Below, piece after piece: positions 21,720 through 34,965 of a stretch of 64,000 nucleotides of DNA. How positions within the stretch are numbered: the stretch's first letter is position 1; each line of letters opens with the position of its first letter. Origin of the DNA: Hyphodiscus hymeniophilus (taxonomy: Eukaryota; Ascomycota; Leotiomycetes; Helotiales; Hyphodiscaceae); the NCBI GenBank assembly GCA_016508695.1, contig VNKQ01000003.1, forward strand, positions 1,984,001 through 2,048,000, written 5' to 3'. The notes under the pieces are model-generated. The model searched no databases. It had not been told where the DNA came from and was given only the letters and a program-made list of their open reading frames with translations. The position numbers and the translations under genes were made by a program.

Positions 21720-24700
21720 TTATACTTCTTTCGACCGTAACCCTCGCTCATATTTGACGCCCTCTGGCGCCCCAAGGTCCCTTTCCACCATCTCTATCCC
21801 AGATAGACTTGGAAAGCGCTTACTGAAATCCTCGAGATAATCCTCTTTCTCTTGAGGCGTCATATCGGGCTTTGTCTGCAGAGATCTATTGGGCAGTAAA
21901 GATGGTTTCGGTGACGAATTCTGCATTTCGGCTGAGCGTGGTCCAGTGCTGATGCTATTGAGATGCATTGGTTTTGGAGGAGCATTGGGTCGAGGCCCAC
22001 CGGTCTTTGAAACAGTGGCTGGTGAGGATATGGGCGGCTGCGCTCGAGGTTTTGAATAATTGATCTCGTTCTCTACAGGCAGAGCTCGTGTTTGTACAAC
22101 ACTTGGGACGATGGGCCTTCGAGCTCCTATGGGCTTGATATAAGGGTTTGCGGATTGCTGTTCAAAATGGCGGGGTGATGATTCTCCAGAAGCCTCGGTA
22201 AAGCGTCCGTAGCCTTCCGCGGTCTTCTTAACTGGTGATGCTTGAGCATTCTCATCCAGGAGACTCTTGACCTTGTGTTGAATGCTGGTTGCACGTGATA
22301 CACCGCCGATACTCCTGGGCGCCGGCCCAGACCCGCGATCAGCGAGTCGCTTGCGATATTCGGCGGCGGCGCTTGCTACCCGTTTTTCTTCCATGGAGAG
22401 TCTCCGGCGTTCAAGCTCACGGCGCTGCTCGGGTGCCATGGTCTCCACGTCTTCAAGGACATTGCCATCATCGCTGCGCCCATCCGTCGCTTCGGAACCA
22501 GCGATGGGTGTCAAGTCTCGACGTTCAAGATCATGCAGTGGGCTGGGCGTTCGGGGCCCAGGCGGAGTGCTGGCGCTGTGTTCAAATCTTTTGAAGGCAT
22601 CGCCAAACTTCCCAGCTAAGAGGTTCTTTGTTCCAGACAAAGACATAGAAGGTAAGCTTGACCGCTTTCCTTTCTTTTCCGCGCCACTGCTTCGACGTCT
22701 GTCCTTTTTGGCAGAATCGTTGTCCTCCATCGTCCGAAGAAAATCAACATTGGACTCGATGTTAGTCTCGTCATCAGACCCAGGATCCAATATTGCTGTC
22801 TCCTTTGAGTAAGCGGGTCGCTTGTCCAAAGATAAAGACGGCCTGCCACTTGACTCTTTTTCACGAAGATAGTCCATATTAGACTCGAGATAAGTACTGG
22901 TAGGACGCGGCCGAGAGTTGCTGGATTTGGTTCTGACTATGGGCTCGAGAGCATCGCTGCTAGGTCTTCCGCCTTCGAGTGAAGGGCGAGAAGATGACGC
23001 ATGCCGTGCGTGGCCCAATTTCGACCCAGAGGAGACGTTTTGATGGATTGAGGTGGATTGAGCTGAGGTCTCTTCCGGCTGCAGAAATTGGGTGCTTGTG
23101 AGAGGAGCTACCTGGTGTCTGGGAAGACTAGACGATCGGTGATGGTCCGATGTTGTTGGGAAGCGATTAGCAATTGATGGTGCTTGTTTCGTTGCAGGGA
23201 ATTGGCTACTAGGTGGCGGGGTCGGCGAGGTCATGGTTCCTTGCGATACATAACTGCTGTTCGTTGCACGAGTAGGTGTAGGTTGATAGACAATGGCGGG
23301 AGGAGCAGATGCCACAGTTTGCAGTTCTGGGTTACTAGATATGATTTTTTGGGCACGAGATACTGTAGAACTCATCGGCTTCGTAGTGGGAGCCGCTACA
23401 GGTTGCTTAGTTTGTGCTGGTATTGCAAATGCATCATCGGCAAGTTTTTCCGTCACACGTTGACTGATGTCGCGAGGATGAGCTGGCTTGGCGGGTGAGC
23501 CTTTATCAAAGTCAAACTTCCCCCCATCGTGGAGAAGTGAGAATTGGTCCAGGCTAGGGAATCTATTTGAAATCTCGTCTGCTGGTCCTGGAGGTGACTT
23601 CGAGTCCAAGGCGGCAAAGGGATCACTTGCCACACCTCGTAAGGGAGATGGGCTCGGCTTGGCGACGTGACTAGAAGCGCCGGCCGTAGGCCTACCTCTT
23701 CGCATAGGCACAACATCTGGAATGACTGCTTGTTGCTGAGGTGGCGGTGAGAACACAGCGCCAACAGTTGGAGGCGAGGAAACATATTTTTCGGGGCTTG
23801 GTAATTGTTGGTTCCGTCTCGATTCCGATTGAGTCCTCGCAGCATAAATCTACAACTGTAAGTTCCATCTTCCAAGAATCTGACCAGGGACATACATCTT
23901 TAATAGGAACTTCAATCCCTTGCATCAGACAAGCTTCACGAAGAACTTGGTATATAGATGGCCGAGATGTTGGGTTCTCTTTCAGCATGGAAGCTGCACA
24001 AATCAGCGCCAGTTAAATGCTCAATATTGCCACATACCTATCAACTTCTTCAATCTGTCGGAGAAGTACGGATGGCCTGGAAACTTGAAACTAGCATTCA
24101 GAATTGCAAGTTGTCCTTGAGCCTCAAATGGTGTAGTGTAATAGCAAAGCTTGTACAAAAGCACCCCCAACGCCCATATATCCGACTTCTCATCAATCGG
24201 TTGTTTCCTGTAGACATCGATCATCTCCGGACTCCTGTATTGAAGTGTAGTGTGTTTCTGCACATCGTCTTCGATGAGCCTACACTCCGCAGCAGTTGTC
24301 GCCGCAGGTCTGGGAGGAGCGGTCGAACCGAAATCGCAGAGCTTGAAACGTCGTGAGGAGGTCGTGGTAGTGATAAGGACATTTTCGACTTTCAAATCTC
24401 GATGTAGGAGCGGAGGTTTGAGGTAGTGCATACAAGCCACTCCTTCGGCAACGTCCGAGAAGATCTTCAATATCTCAGGCTCAGTCAGTCGATTCTGCAA
24501 TCGCGTATTCATGAAATCAATCAGACCACCGCCGTTGCAGAATTCCATGAGCAGGAAGACCTCGTATCCCCCACCCTTCAATTGTGATGCGTGGGAATCG
24601 TAATAAGTGACAATCGGTCGGTGGCCCTTCAACTTCTTCATCGTCTCTACCTCGGTCCTCATATTCGCCAGATTCTCCTTGTCAGGCACAGCGACTCGTT

Positions 24701-24926
24701 TCAAAACCGCAATATCTGTGCCATCAATGGGCTTGGGCATCTTGACGAGATAGACGTGGGCGAAACCTCCTTCGGAGAAGTACTTCTGAATTATGACCTT
24801 GTGACTTCCCACTTGTATCTTCGTCCCAGGGGCAAATGTTCCTGCCGGAGCATCATTGACTGGAACAGGAGACCCAAACACGGCGGGTCGAGGAGCGGTC
24901 GCAGGCATCGCAGGATTGTAGGCCAT
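21720..24926 (-). CDS. Ark1/Prk1 (NAK) family Ser/Thr kinase, actin/endocytosis regulator
   Basis: Exons 24038-24926, 23896-23993 and 21720-23849 encode 1038 residues. The kinase domain is at about 40-330: Gly loop SEGGFAHVYLV, invariant Lys at about 76 (AVLK), catalytic HRDLKVENVLI (Asp about 177), DFG at about 198-200 followed by ST as in the NAK family, and APE-equivalent YRSPEMID. Junctions are KLI|ASMLKENPTSRPS and PIKD|IYAARTQSE. The long tail is Pro/Ser-rich and disordered. It has FPSLDQF-type motifs and a conserved end LEDFSKRFPSLSGIEMVERDLG. In yeast, Ark1 and Prk1 phosphorylate endocytic coat proteins at cortical actin patches. That role is inferred from family. Confidence 0.9.
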
Positions 24927-26002
24927 CTTGCCTATGGCGGGGGGAGATTAGAGCAGGAGTCGATTGCTACCGCATTGAGAGGACTGTGAATTTCGTCGGA
25001 TTGGGGCGAAGGGCTGAGTTGAGCAGATGGAAACGATATCAAGGCGTAGATGCGAATTTGTTCTCGGCACTTACCCAGTGTTGTCGTAGCTCTCTAGCCT
25101 GATGGCTGCTGATGATGTTTGAAACCTGTCACGGCTCTGGCCAGGGCACTGGATGTGACATCCACTACGGTACCCGGTACCTTAGGTAAGGTAAGCCGCA
25201 GTGGTGGAGTGGGCTCGCTTCACCATATGTGGCCTTACAGTATTTGATAATTCTGGCAAGTTTTTGACTTACTCGTAACGTATGTAATAGCGGAATGCAA
25301 TACCTCTCTTATCACACTAATATACTTGCTCGAGCGACTGGCACAGCACTGTTGAAATATTAGCCTCACATTATAGATGATTTCTTAGCCTTTCGTGCTG
25401 GGTCCGCCGTCGTCCGGGACCTCTGAATTCTCTTGGTAGCCTTGCCGGGTCCTAGACCCCTATTACTGCAGCCTCGTTTGGTAAAGAGAGGCATCAAAGA
25501 ACGTCTACGGAAGCTGTCATTTAAGCGCCCGTCTAATGGTCAAGGTGCCTGGCTAAATAGATCTGAGTCAGGTAGCAGACCTTGAGTATTCTGTGGGTTC
25601 TTCACGAGTTATCGAGTCGTCTTTCAGGACTTGGCGACACGGCACAGTTGCCTGCTGATTTCAGTTTGCGTCTTCAGACCGCTGATGCACCAACAGCCAT
25701 ATACCAAAATGGACAATGAATACAGTAGCAGGCAGAGCATATCAGTATACACGGCGATGCAATGTGATCCGAAGGTTTGTTCCTGTTGTCGGCGGATTCC
25801 AGCACTTCCGCATTGCATAAGGACAGGCGTTTACGCCATTGGACAGGAGCTGATGTGAGCAACGTTGGGCAACATTCACACAAGTAGATGGCTGGTGAGC
25901 CGAATCGAATTGACTCCAATACGGTTGAGAAAGGCGATATTCAGAGATTCAGTAGAATTGAACAGAGTCCAAGTCGTGGAGTAAATAACAATCACACGAA
26001 CG

Positions 26003-26035
<33 letters not shown>
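26003..26035. repeat. (ACA)11 microsatellite
   Basis: Uninterrupted ACA repeat of about 33 nt, 520 bp upstream of MOT1. Confidence 0.95.
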
Positions 26036-26345
26036 TGACGACAATCCTCATTGAATTTTTTGGCTGTTTTAGGGAGGAGCGCTAGCGGCGGTAATCCCTG
26101 CCCCTGCAAGAAGCGCCTTCTTTGGCGGTCGCTCACGCATACTTAAGGCCTCATAAGAACCGCCCGATTCCCCCAGCAAGGCTCCCAAGCATCGACCGCA
26201 TGTGTCCCATTCCAGATACCACATCACCCAATCGCAGCACCCGTTACTTACCATCACCCTCAACCTCGCCCGTCTACTACGAGCATCACGAGACCACGAT
26301 TTGAATACTACCAATCCCATACTGGCCACTCTGATCGCATCGCAT

Positions 26346-26370
26346 CAACTCAACTCAACTCAACTCAACT
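26346..26370. repeat. (CAACT)5 pentanucleotide repeat
   Basis: Five perfect CAACT units about 190 bp upstream of the MOT1 start, probably in its leader or promoter. Confidence 0.95.
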
Positions 26371-26556
26371 CAAGTCAGCAGATGAAGACCGCCAAATGAC
26401 TTTGTTCTCGCCAATAATCCTTTAATCGCACCTCTGTGTATCTATCAATCCACTCCAGTTACTTCACTTCACCAACGTAGACTTTCAACTCAAGATTTGA
26501 TGGCGTTATATCCTTGTTGCGAGCGGCCTTCGAGATAGTGCGCATACGCGTAACAA

Positions 26557-29500
26557 ATGGCTTCCAGGTGATTCCCATGTTTCGTGATATGTGGGGATGT
26601 CAGCTGACTATCATGTGATTCAGACTCGATCGCCTTGTGACGTGAGTATCCTAACTTCCAACAGTGGCCCTCTACTCGCAACGCTCACTAACAGCTCAGG
26701 CTACTGGAGACGGGCTCCACTCAACTCATCCGGAACACCGCTGCTACGCAACTAGCCGATGTCCAGAAAGCTCACCCTGAAGAACTTTTCAATCTACTCA
26801 CGAGAGTTGTACCATATCTTCGTCACAAAACATGGGATACTCGAATAGCTGCGTCCAAGGCTCTGGGAGGAATTGTGGACAATGCCGAGAAGTATGACCC
26901 CAACGCCGTTGATGAGCCATTGAAGAATGAGCCGAAGAAGGAAGAGAATGGCTTCCATGTTAAGAAGGAAGAGACCGTTGATGAGATTCCTCTCGCCGAT
27001 GGCCAATTAAGCCTCAATAGCCTCGATCTTCCATCAATCCTCAAATACGGTAAAGAGCTACTCCGAGGTGGAGGCAAGGAGATCGACTATACCTTGGCAT
27101 CTCTTGATCCTGCCCAACGTCTTGCCTATCAAAAGAAAACCTTGAATGGCCGACTCGGTCTGTTAGGCGAGTATTTTGAGGAAGATATAGAAGTCGACCT
27201 CCCAGTATTGAACAACGGCGCACCGACCCCTCAGATCCCAATGGGTGCTGGTAATGGCAGTACCCCTCCTGGACTGGTACCTACAACACCGGCTGAAGAG
27301 GTCGGATTAAGTGCGAGACAGCTTAACCAGCTGAAGCGGAAGCGGAAAAAGGAGGCTCAGCATGCTGGTGCGAAAAATAGACTTGTGGATTTATCTATTC
27401 GGCGTCAGAGCACTATTGAGGTGGGAGGTGATACCACAATGTCTGATATTGGGCTCGACGACGCTTCGGGAGCCGAGGTCAATGACTATTTCTCAGTGGA
27501 GAGAAAGGGAGATGTGGATGAGGACTCAAAGGTCGTTTCGGAATTTAAAGGCCCTGTTCTGCCCATCAAATCGGAAATCGAAACGGAAGAGGAAGCTGAT
27601 GGGGTCGAATGGCCCTATGAGCGACTTTGCGACTTCCTCAAAGTTGATCTGTTTGATCCCCAATGGGAGACTCGACATGGCGCCGCTATGGGTCTTCGAG
27701 AGATCATCCGAGTTCATGGGGCTGGTGCAGGACGTGAACGGGGCAAGACTCGCGCGGAGAACAGTATTCTCAATCAAAGATGGCTTGATGACCTTGCCTG
27801 TCGATTGTGCTGCGTCTTCATACTCGACAGATTTGGTGATTATGTCTCCGACACCGTGGTTGCTCCCATCCGGGAGACAATTGGACAAACACTGGGTGCT
27901 TTACTCATCCATCTTCCTCCAGCGGCTGTTTACTCAGTGCACCGAGTGTTATATCGAATGGTAATGCAACAAGATCTCGGCCTTGATAGACCTGCATGGG
28001 CTGTCTGCCACGGAGGCATGATCGGGCTTCGATATTTGGTGGCAGTCCGAAATGATCTTCTCTTGAGCGACAGTGATTTGATTGATGGAGTCATTGCTGC
28101 TGTCATGAAAGGCCTCGGAGACTGGGATGATGATGTTCGATCAGTCAGTGCTGCCACTCTCATTCCGATCGCGAAAGAATTCGTCAACCTCAGACCGGCA
28201 GCATTAGATGGTCTCATCAACATCGTGTGGGACTGCCTCTCAAACCTGGGCGATGATCTCAGTGCTAGTACTGGACAAATCATGGATCTGCTGGCAAAAC
28301 TCTGCAGTTTCCCCGAGGTTCTCGAGGCCATGAAGAAGAATGCAGCTAGAGACTCGGAGCAATCATTTGCTTTGCTAGTGCCTCGACTGTACCCTTTCCT
28401 ACGCCACACTATCACCTCTGTTCGATCGGCCGTGTTGAGAGCCTTGTTAACATTTGTTAATATTGAAGGCGATGGCACTCGAGATTGGCTAAATGGTAAG
28501 ATCTTACGTCTGATCTTCCAGAATATTCTGGTTGAGCGTAATCAAGACACCTTGAACCTCTCTCTCCAAGTCTGGACTGCACTGGTAAGGTACCTCTCTA
28601 AGAACCCGGAAGATTTGGCCAGCGATTTTTCGGTGCACGTTGATTCTCTCATGCAACTTGCCCTCCACCCAATTGGTGTATCGCGACATCCGCTGCCTAT
28701 GGATGCAACTCTTTTCCAGAAACCATCTGGTAGCACATATACTATGCCTGCCGGCATTGTACCAGCAAATCCTCAACCAATATCTCCAAATTCTACAGCA
28801 GAACCACCTACAAAGAAGCGGAAAAAGTCGACCAAGATAGTTAACCCAGTTCCGTCAACCTCATCACATGATGTCGATGGGCACATGATGCAAGGTGATG
28901 TGGACTTGGTGGGAATGGACATCTTAATCCGATCCCGAATCTCTGCAGCTCGGGCCATCGGTCTTGTAATGGCTCTCATACCTCCAACATCTCTCGAAGC
29001 GTACGACGCTAGTATAGTCCCGGGGCTTATATCCCCGTTCTCTTCGACCCAGCTCACGGCTGCTGTCACGATCGACGAGTACGCCAAGAACTGCACTTCT
29101 GCAGATCAAGCATCCCGATTTATCAACTCCCTGCAAAACATCATCGAGAGCGAACGTCCATCGACCTACCGCGATCTCGTCAGCTATACCCAACTTGTTC
29201 GTGCCCAATGCTCTCAACTTCTCAATACATTCCGTGATGTGGGCAAAGTATCGCAAGGCAGACTGCCAGCACTTGCAGTCGTGATTCAAGGGGAGCCTGA
29301 AGCCGGGCCAGACGCATTTTCGATACAAAGTGCTGATAAATGCGTCAATGAGGACTTTGACAAGCTGAAGAAAGCTCTTCCAGCGGGCCAAAGACTGATC
29401 GCAACACAAGCTCTTTCGGAAGCACGAGATAATGTTGTAGAAGTTATCGACAATGCGAAGAACATCAAAGAGCAGCGAGATATACGTATCAAGGCTGCGG

Positions 29501-32398
29501 CTGCGAGCGCCTTGGTGTCTATGAAAATCTCTCCCAAGAAGCCCTCGCACATAATTAAGGGAATGATGGACAGCATCAAGAAGGAAGATAACGTTGAGTT
29601 GCAACAACGTTCAGCAGCTGCCGTTGCGCGACTTGTTGAGCTTTTTGCAGAGGGCGGACGATCTGGGCCCGCTCAGAAGGTTGTCGGCAATTTGGCGAAA
29701 TTCAGCTGCGTTGACACTTCAGAGACCCCGGAATTTGCTCCAAATGCTATTTTTACAGGCAACATTCTCTCTCTCAGAAAAGAAGAGGATCGTAGAGACC
29801 ATCCAGATGCTGCTAAATTTGCACGAGAGGCAAAGGAAGCTCGTATTATGCGTAGAGGTGCTAAAGATGCTTTAGAACAGCTTTCGAGTATCTTTGGTGT
29901 TCAGCTTCTCGAAAAGGTCCCTACGCTCAAATCGCTCATGGAGGAGCCTTTACAATACGCTTTCACTGGAGACCTTCCAGAAGATGCAAAAGATTCTGAG
30001 AAGCAGGCAGGTCAAGCTGCAATAGATGGCATGTCAGTTCTTCGAGCTCTGACGCCTACCCTTTCCAAAGATCTCCACCCATTCGTCATGCACTTACTTC
30101 CTTTGGTCATCAAGGCTCTTCACTCGGACCTCTCAGTTTTCCGATACATGGCTGCAAAATGTCTTGCCACAATATGCAGTGTTATGACTGTGGAAGGTAT
30201 GACCATGCTTGTCGAAAAGGTATTGCCTTCTATCAACAACCCGGTTGATCTTAACTTCCGACAAGGGGCGATTGAATCGGTGTACCACCTTATTCATGTC
30301 ATGGGAGACAACATTCTTCCCTATGTTATTTTCCTCATCGTGCCTGTTCTTGGTCGGATGAGCGATTTTGACAACGATGTCCGACTGATTGCAACGACTA
30401 CCTTCGCAACCCTCGTGAAGCTCGTACCTCTCGAGGCTGGAATTCCGGATCCTCCTGGACTGTCTGAAGAACTCCTCAAGGGCCGTGATCGAGAGCGAAC
30501 CTTTATCGCCCAGTTACTGGATCCTCATAAGGTTGAGCCTTTCACAATTCCTGTCGCGATCAAGGCGGAGCTCAGATCATACCAACAAGAAGGTGTTAAC
30601 TGGCTCAATTTCTTAAACAAGTACCATCTTCACGGCATTCTTTGCGATGATATGGGACTGGGTAAGACTTTACAGACACTCTGCATCGTGGCTAGTGATC
30701 ATCATAACCGTGCTGAGGAGTTCAAGAAGACTGGAGCGGCTGATTTCCGAAAAATGCCTTCACTGATCGTCTGTCCGCCTACATTATCCGGCCACTGGCA
30801 GCAGGAAATCAATACTTATGCGCCATTTCTCACCTGCACTGCCTATGTTGGTCCTCCAACCGATCGTGCACGCTTAAGAAATCAACTTGATAAGACCGAC
30901 ATTGTCATTACCTCTTACGACATTTGCAGAAATGATGCGGACGTTCTCACTCCTCTCAATTGGAATTACCTCGTCCTAGATGAAGGTCACCTGATCAAGA
31001 ATCCGAGAGCAAAGGTCACAATAGCAGTGAAGACACTCTTAAGCAACCATCGACTGATTCTCTCCGGTACGCCAATCCAAAACAATGTGCTAGAACTCTG
31101 GTCACTCTTCGATTTTCTCATGCCTGGCTTCCTTGGCGCCGAAAAGGTCTTTCTTGATCGATTTGCAAAACCCATCGCCGCCAGCAGATTCAGCAAGTCA
31201 TCCTCTAGAGAACAAGAAGCCGGAGCCCTTGCTATCGAGGCTCTTCATAAACAAGTCCTCCCATTCCTCCTCCGTCGTCTCAAAGAAGAAGTCCTGGATG
31301 ACCTACCACCCAAGATTCTACAAAACTACTATTGCGACCTCAGCGATCTCCAAAAGAAACTTTTCGAAGACTTCACCAAGAAGGAAGGCAAGACCCTCGC
31401 GGAGAAAGCATCAGCTGGTGACAAGGAATCAAAACAACATATCTTCCAAGCCCTACAGTACATGCGGAAGCTATGTAACTCCCCAGCCTTAGTCATGAAG
31501 GAAGGGCATAAGCAATATGAAGAGACGCAGCGCCTCCTCGCCAGGCAAGGCACCAGTCTTCACGACCCTGTTCATGCACCCAAGTTGACAGCTCTCCGCG
31601 ATTTACTTGTCGACTGCGGAATCGGCATTGAACCCTCGTCCGAAAACGACCTCACAACCGAAAGTACCTACGTCTCCCCACACCGCGCTCTCATCTTTTG
31701 CCAAATGAAAGAGATGCTGGACATGGTTCAGAATGATGTTCTCAAGAAGATGCTGCCATCCGTGCAATATCTTCGCATGGACGGCTCGGTTGACGCCTCC
31801 AAACGCCAAGACATCGTCAACAAGTTCAACAGTGATCCTTCATATGATTGTCTCCTATTGACAACGAGCGTCGGTGGTTTGGGTCTCAACTTGACTGGAG
31901 CAGATACGGTCATTTTCGTAGAGCATGATTGGAATCCGCAGAAGGACTTGCAGGCTATGGACCGCGCTCACCGAATCGGCCAGAAGAAGGTTGTCAACGT
32001 ATATCGGTTGATAACACGAGGGACGTTGGAGGAGAAAATCATGTCGTAAGTTTCGAATCTTAACCCATTGTATTACCACATCATCCACTAACAACCTCAG
32101 ACTCCAACGCTTCAAGATCGACGTAGCATCAACAGTAGTCAATCAGCAAAATGCCGGCTTAGGGACAATGGAAACCGACCAAATCCTGGATCTCTTCAAC
32201 CTTGGCGAAACAGCCGAAGGTATCGACAAACCCACATTAAACGGAGACGCTGATAGGGAAGAGGACATGGTTGATGCGACAGGCGAGGTACGAGAGAAGG
32301 GCAAGAAGGGCTGGTTAGATGATCTGGGGGAGTTGTGGGATGACAAGCAGTATGAAGAGGAGTTTGATTTGGATGGGTTCTTGCAGAGCATGAAATAA
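26557..32398 (+). CDS. mot1: Mot1/BTAF1, Swi2/Snf2 ATPase that removes TBP from DNA
   Basis: Exons 26557-26567, 26624-26641, 26700-32045 and 32101-32398 encode 1890 residues, the normal size for Mot1. The two tiny first exons give MAS|RLDRLVT|LLETGSTQLIRNTAATQLADVQ, which matches the conserved Mot1 N-terminus exactly. The long N-terminal half is HEAT repeats that clamp TBP. The ATPase has motif I DDMGLGKT at about 1325, motif II DEGH (Mot1 has DEGH rather than DEAH) at about 1435, SGTPIQNN, and C-terminal motifs LLLTTSVGGLGLNLTGAD and DRAHRIGQKK. The last exon holds the conserved end STVVNQQNAGLGTM. Mot1 uses ATP to dissociate TBP, repressing or redistributing transcription. Nuclear. Confidence 0.95.
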
Positions 32399-33515
32399 TG
32401 AGAGCACGCTCCATCGTCAACGAGTGTGATACGCTCATTGAAGAAACTTCGCAGCTGGGTGGAAAGCTACAAGGGTGAAAACCGAGGCGGGGATGATTGA
32501 AAGTAGCATATGCATGCATCCGATGCAACCGGCGTTTCGTTCCACCTTTCGACCTTACTATCCATTGGGAAAGTAGGAACACACATTGTATATTGTATTA
32601 TAGGCGAAGGCTGCACAACCTCTTGTTTTTTGCGGCATGGCGTGCGAGGGACCTTGCTATGCAAGAAGAAATAGAATTTGGGCTTTCTGACTTTCTAGAT
32701 GTTCGGCTGTTGAGGTGGGGAATGTTGATTCGGGATGAGATCGTAAGGTGAGGTGTGGTTTTATTTTGTTGACGTTGTGAAACTCCATAGAACGTTATGC
32801 TAGGACTCAAGGGATGATTCATTCATGGTTGTTGTCTCGAGACGGACGCAGTACCTCAAGTGAGAAGTATTTTCTTCTCTGCCTATCCTGCGAATAACCG
32901 AAATCTGAGTATGTATGCTGTGTAAATCAGACCCTTCTCCTGAAGCCAAACATTGATAACGTGGTGTTTTGGTCAGACCCGTCACATCAAGGTCAAGGTC
33001 AAGTTTCAAGACTCCAACTTGGAGACCATGAGGCTGGTGAAAGGAACGATGGCACAAAATTTCAGTTACAATCAATTGAAAGGAGAGGTGTTCCCATGAA
33101 TTGTTATTCATGAATGAAAGTTACATGTGTCCTTGGACCCTTCTTGCGATATGCCAGTTTTTTTTTCGCAAGAGAAATATTTTCATCCCAGTCATGACCA
33201 AGGAAATCTCCGCCCAGCAATCATATTCTCGCCGATCGACTCCATCTCACCAGTGCTATGGACAATATCTCGGCTCCTAGTCCATCTCTCAATATTCTTT
33301 TCACCTTGTTTCCTGAATTCATCACATTACGGCCAAATCGGATCCAGCGTTGAGGACTAAGAAGTCGACGGTGAAAGGTGGGAATGCTGACGCTATAACG
33401 CGATATCATAGTTCCCATCCCATATCAAAAGAGAGAAAATTTTCAAAAAGTCGGTACGTTCGTGACGATCACATCTCGGAATGCCTCCATTAATAAGCGT
33501 CTTTTCCTCAGTTAC
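32399..33515. other. Convergent intergenic region
   Basis: This is between MOT1 (plus) and the Cys-rich gene (minus). Short open frames show no family. No repeats seen. Confidence 0.5.
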
Positions 33516-34965
33516 TTAGCGCTTGGACGTCTTAGAAATCCGATCCGAAGGAACGTCAACCCACTGCAGATAAGTCAGAATGGTCTGGAGTAGGCTTGGA
33601 TGAGGGGGATGTTGGGACCAATAACTTACATCATGATCCTCGAATTCTTCCACCATATCCCAGCCGTCCTCGAGAACCTCCTTCAACACTGGTCCTGAGT
33701 TGGTTCCGGCGCTGACGACCTTCTTCTCATCGGTAGCACGACAGGCCTTGGTCAGAACACCCAAGTTGGCCGATCCCTTGAGGTAAGGACGGAACGAGAC
33801 GGCCTCCTTCTCGGCCTCCAGCTTCATCACGGCTCGGGCGGCTGCGGACGAGTTGATGATCTTCTCTTGGAAGTACCGGGATAGTTGGGGGTTCTCCGGA
33901 AGCGCGGTCTCAATCTTGAGAGCTTTTTTGTTCTCCTGCAATTCTGACATCAGTGTCTTGAACAGCTCGATATCGACCGGATTATTGGCATCGGCCAAGT
34001 GGACTGCCATCTCCTGGCACCGGATCTTCAACAGCTTGTTCTCTTCGAGAAGCGTTGCTTTGCGGCTGTCACGGCTTCCTCCGGTGGATGGATTGTGTTG
34101 TGGGACGACATCCGGCTGCAACGATGGCAGATACTTATCATTGACATGGTGACTCTTTCCGAGGAAGGCTATCTGGGAGTGAGCAGTGTGGAGGTTGTTG
34201 GCAGTCTGCTCTTTAGTGGAATCTGCGACGGCCTCGATGGGGTTCTTGGACACATTGACAGCAGTCGACTTGGCAATGCGATTGGCATAGATTTTGACGA
34301 AGCTAGCTGCCACATCCTCGTGCGTCTGGGTCTTCACCTCTTTCATCAAGAAATCGTCACGGATGCACTTCCGGCATTTCGCATCAACTCTGGGGTATTT
34401 CGGGTGAGCGGACATGTTGCGGCAGCGAATCTCGCCTGGAGGGATACCACGGCAGTTGATATGGACAACTCTGGCACCAGGTCCAGCAACAATGCAGCCG
34501 CAACCATAGACTATCGAGGATGTTAGTCTTTGGGCAATGATTGGTGAGGAAGGCCTCAATTAGATGCGATGGTAAACTGGGATTCATGAAATAAAGGCTG
34601 AGCATAGCAGGTATAGTAGGGGAAATGCCATGAGACCAGGTGGAAGAAAGACTAATCAAAATTGTTTGGCGCTGCACAGCTCTGCGTCTTGCAGCAGTGA
34701 ATATATTTTGCTTGCTGGTTAGGGATTGGAAAGCAAAGAATATTTCTGTCAGAGCGGGAAAAGAGAACTCACCAGAGTTATTGTAGTGACAGCCTGGGAC
34801 TGCTTCCTCTTTCTGTTTGATTTGATCCTGGGCAGACTTCGTCTCAACGACTTCAGTACCGTACACCAATTTACCATTAGCATATCTTGCATTCGCGGCA
34901 GGTCGCGTGGGCTCATTTGCCATAAAGGCAGAGCGGTGGCGCCCGAAACTCAAGTTCGACGACAT
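33516..34965 (-). CDS. Conserved-looking Cys-rich fungal protein, function unknown
   Basis: Exons 34773-34965, 33630-34510 and 33516-33563 give 373 residues. Splicing is clear (NNSG|VYGCGC with a CTAAC branch, and DHD|WVDVPSD). The N-terminal third has a possible zinc-binding set of Cys: GCHYN, YGCGC, NCRGIP, IRCRNM and KCRKC. The middle is Lys/Glu helical (LLEENKLLKIRCQEM), and the C-terminus is WDMVEEFEDHD|WVDVPSDRISK. I do not recognise the family, and no catalytic motif is apparent. The regular splicing and amino-acid use support a real gene. Confidence 0.7.

Larger units (their letters stand above)
24927..26556. other. Divergent intergenic region with microsatellites
   Basis: This is 1.6 kb between the kinase and MOT1 starts. 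It contains an (ACA)n tract and a (CAACT)n tract, each listed separately, and GGTACC-rich sequence near 25170-25190. No convincing gene. The polyvaline frame on the minus strand is a product of the ACA repeat. Confidence 0.55.

Noticed and set aside
25876..26136. Minus-strand frame with a polyvaline run
   Set aside because: It is only the translation of the (ACA)n microsatellite on the other strand.
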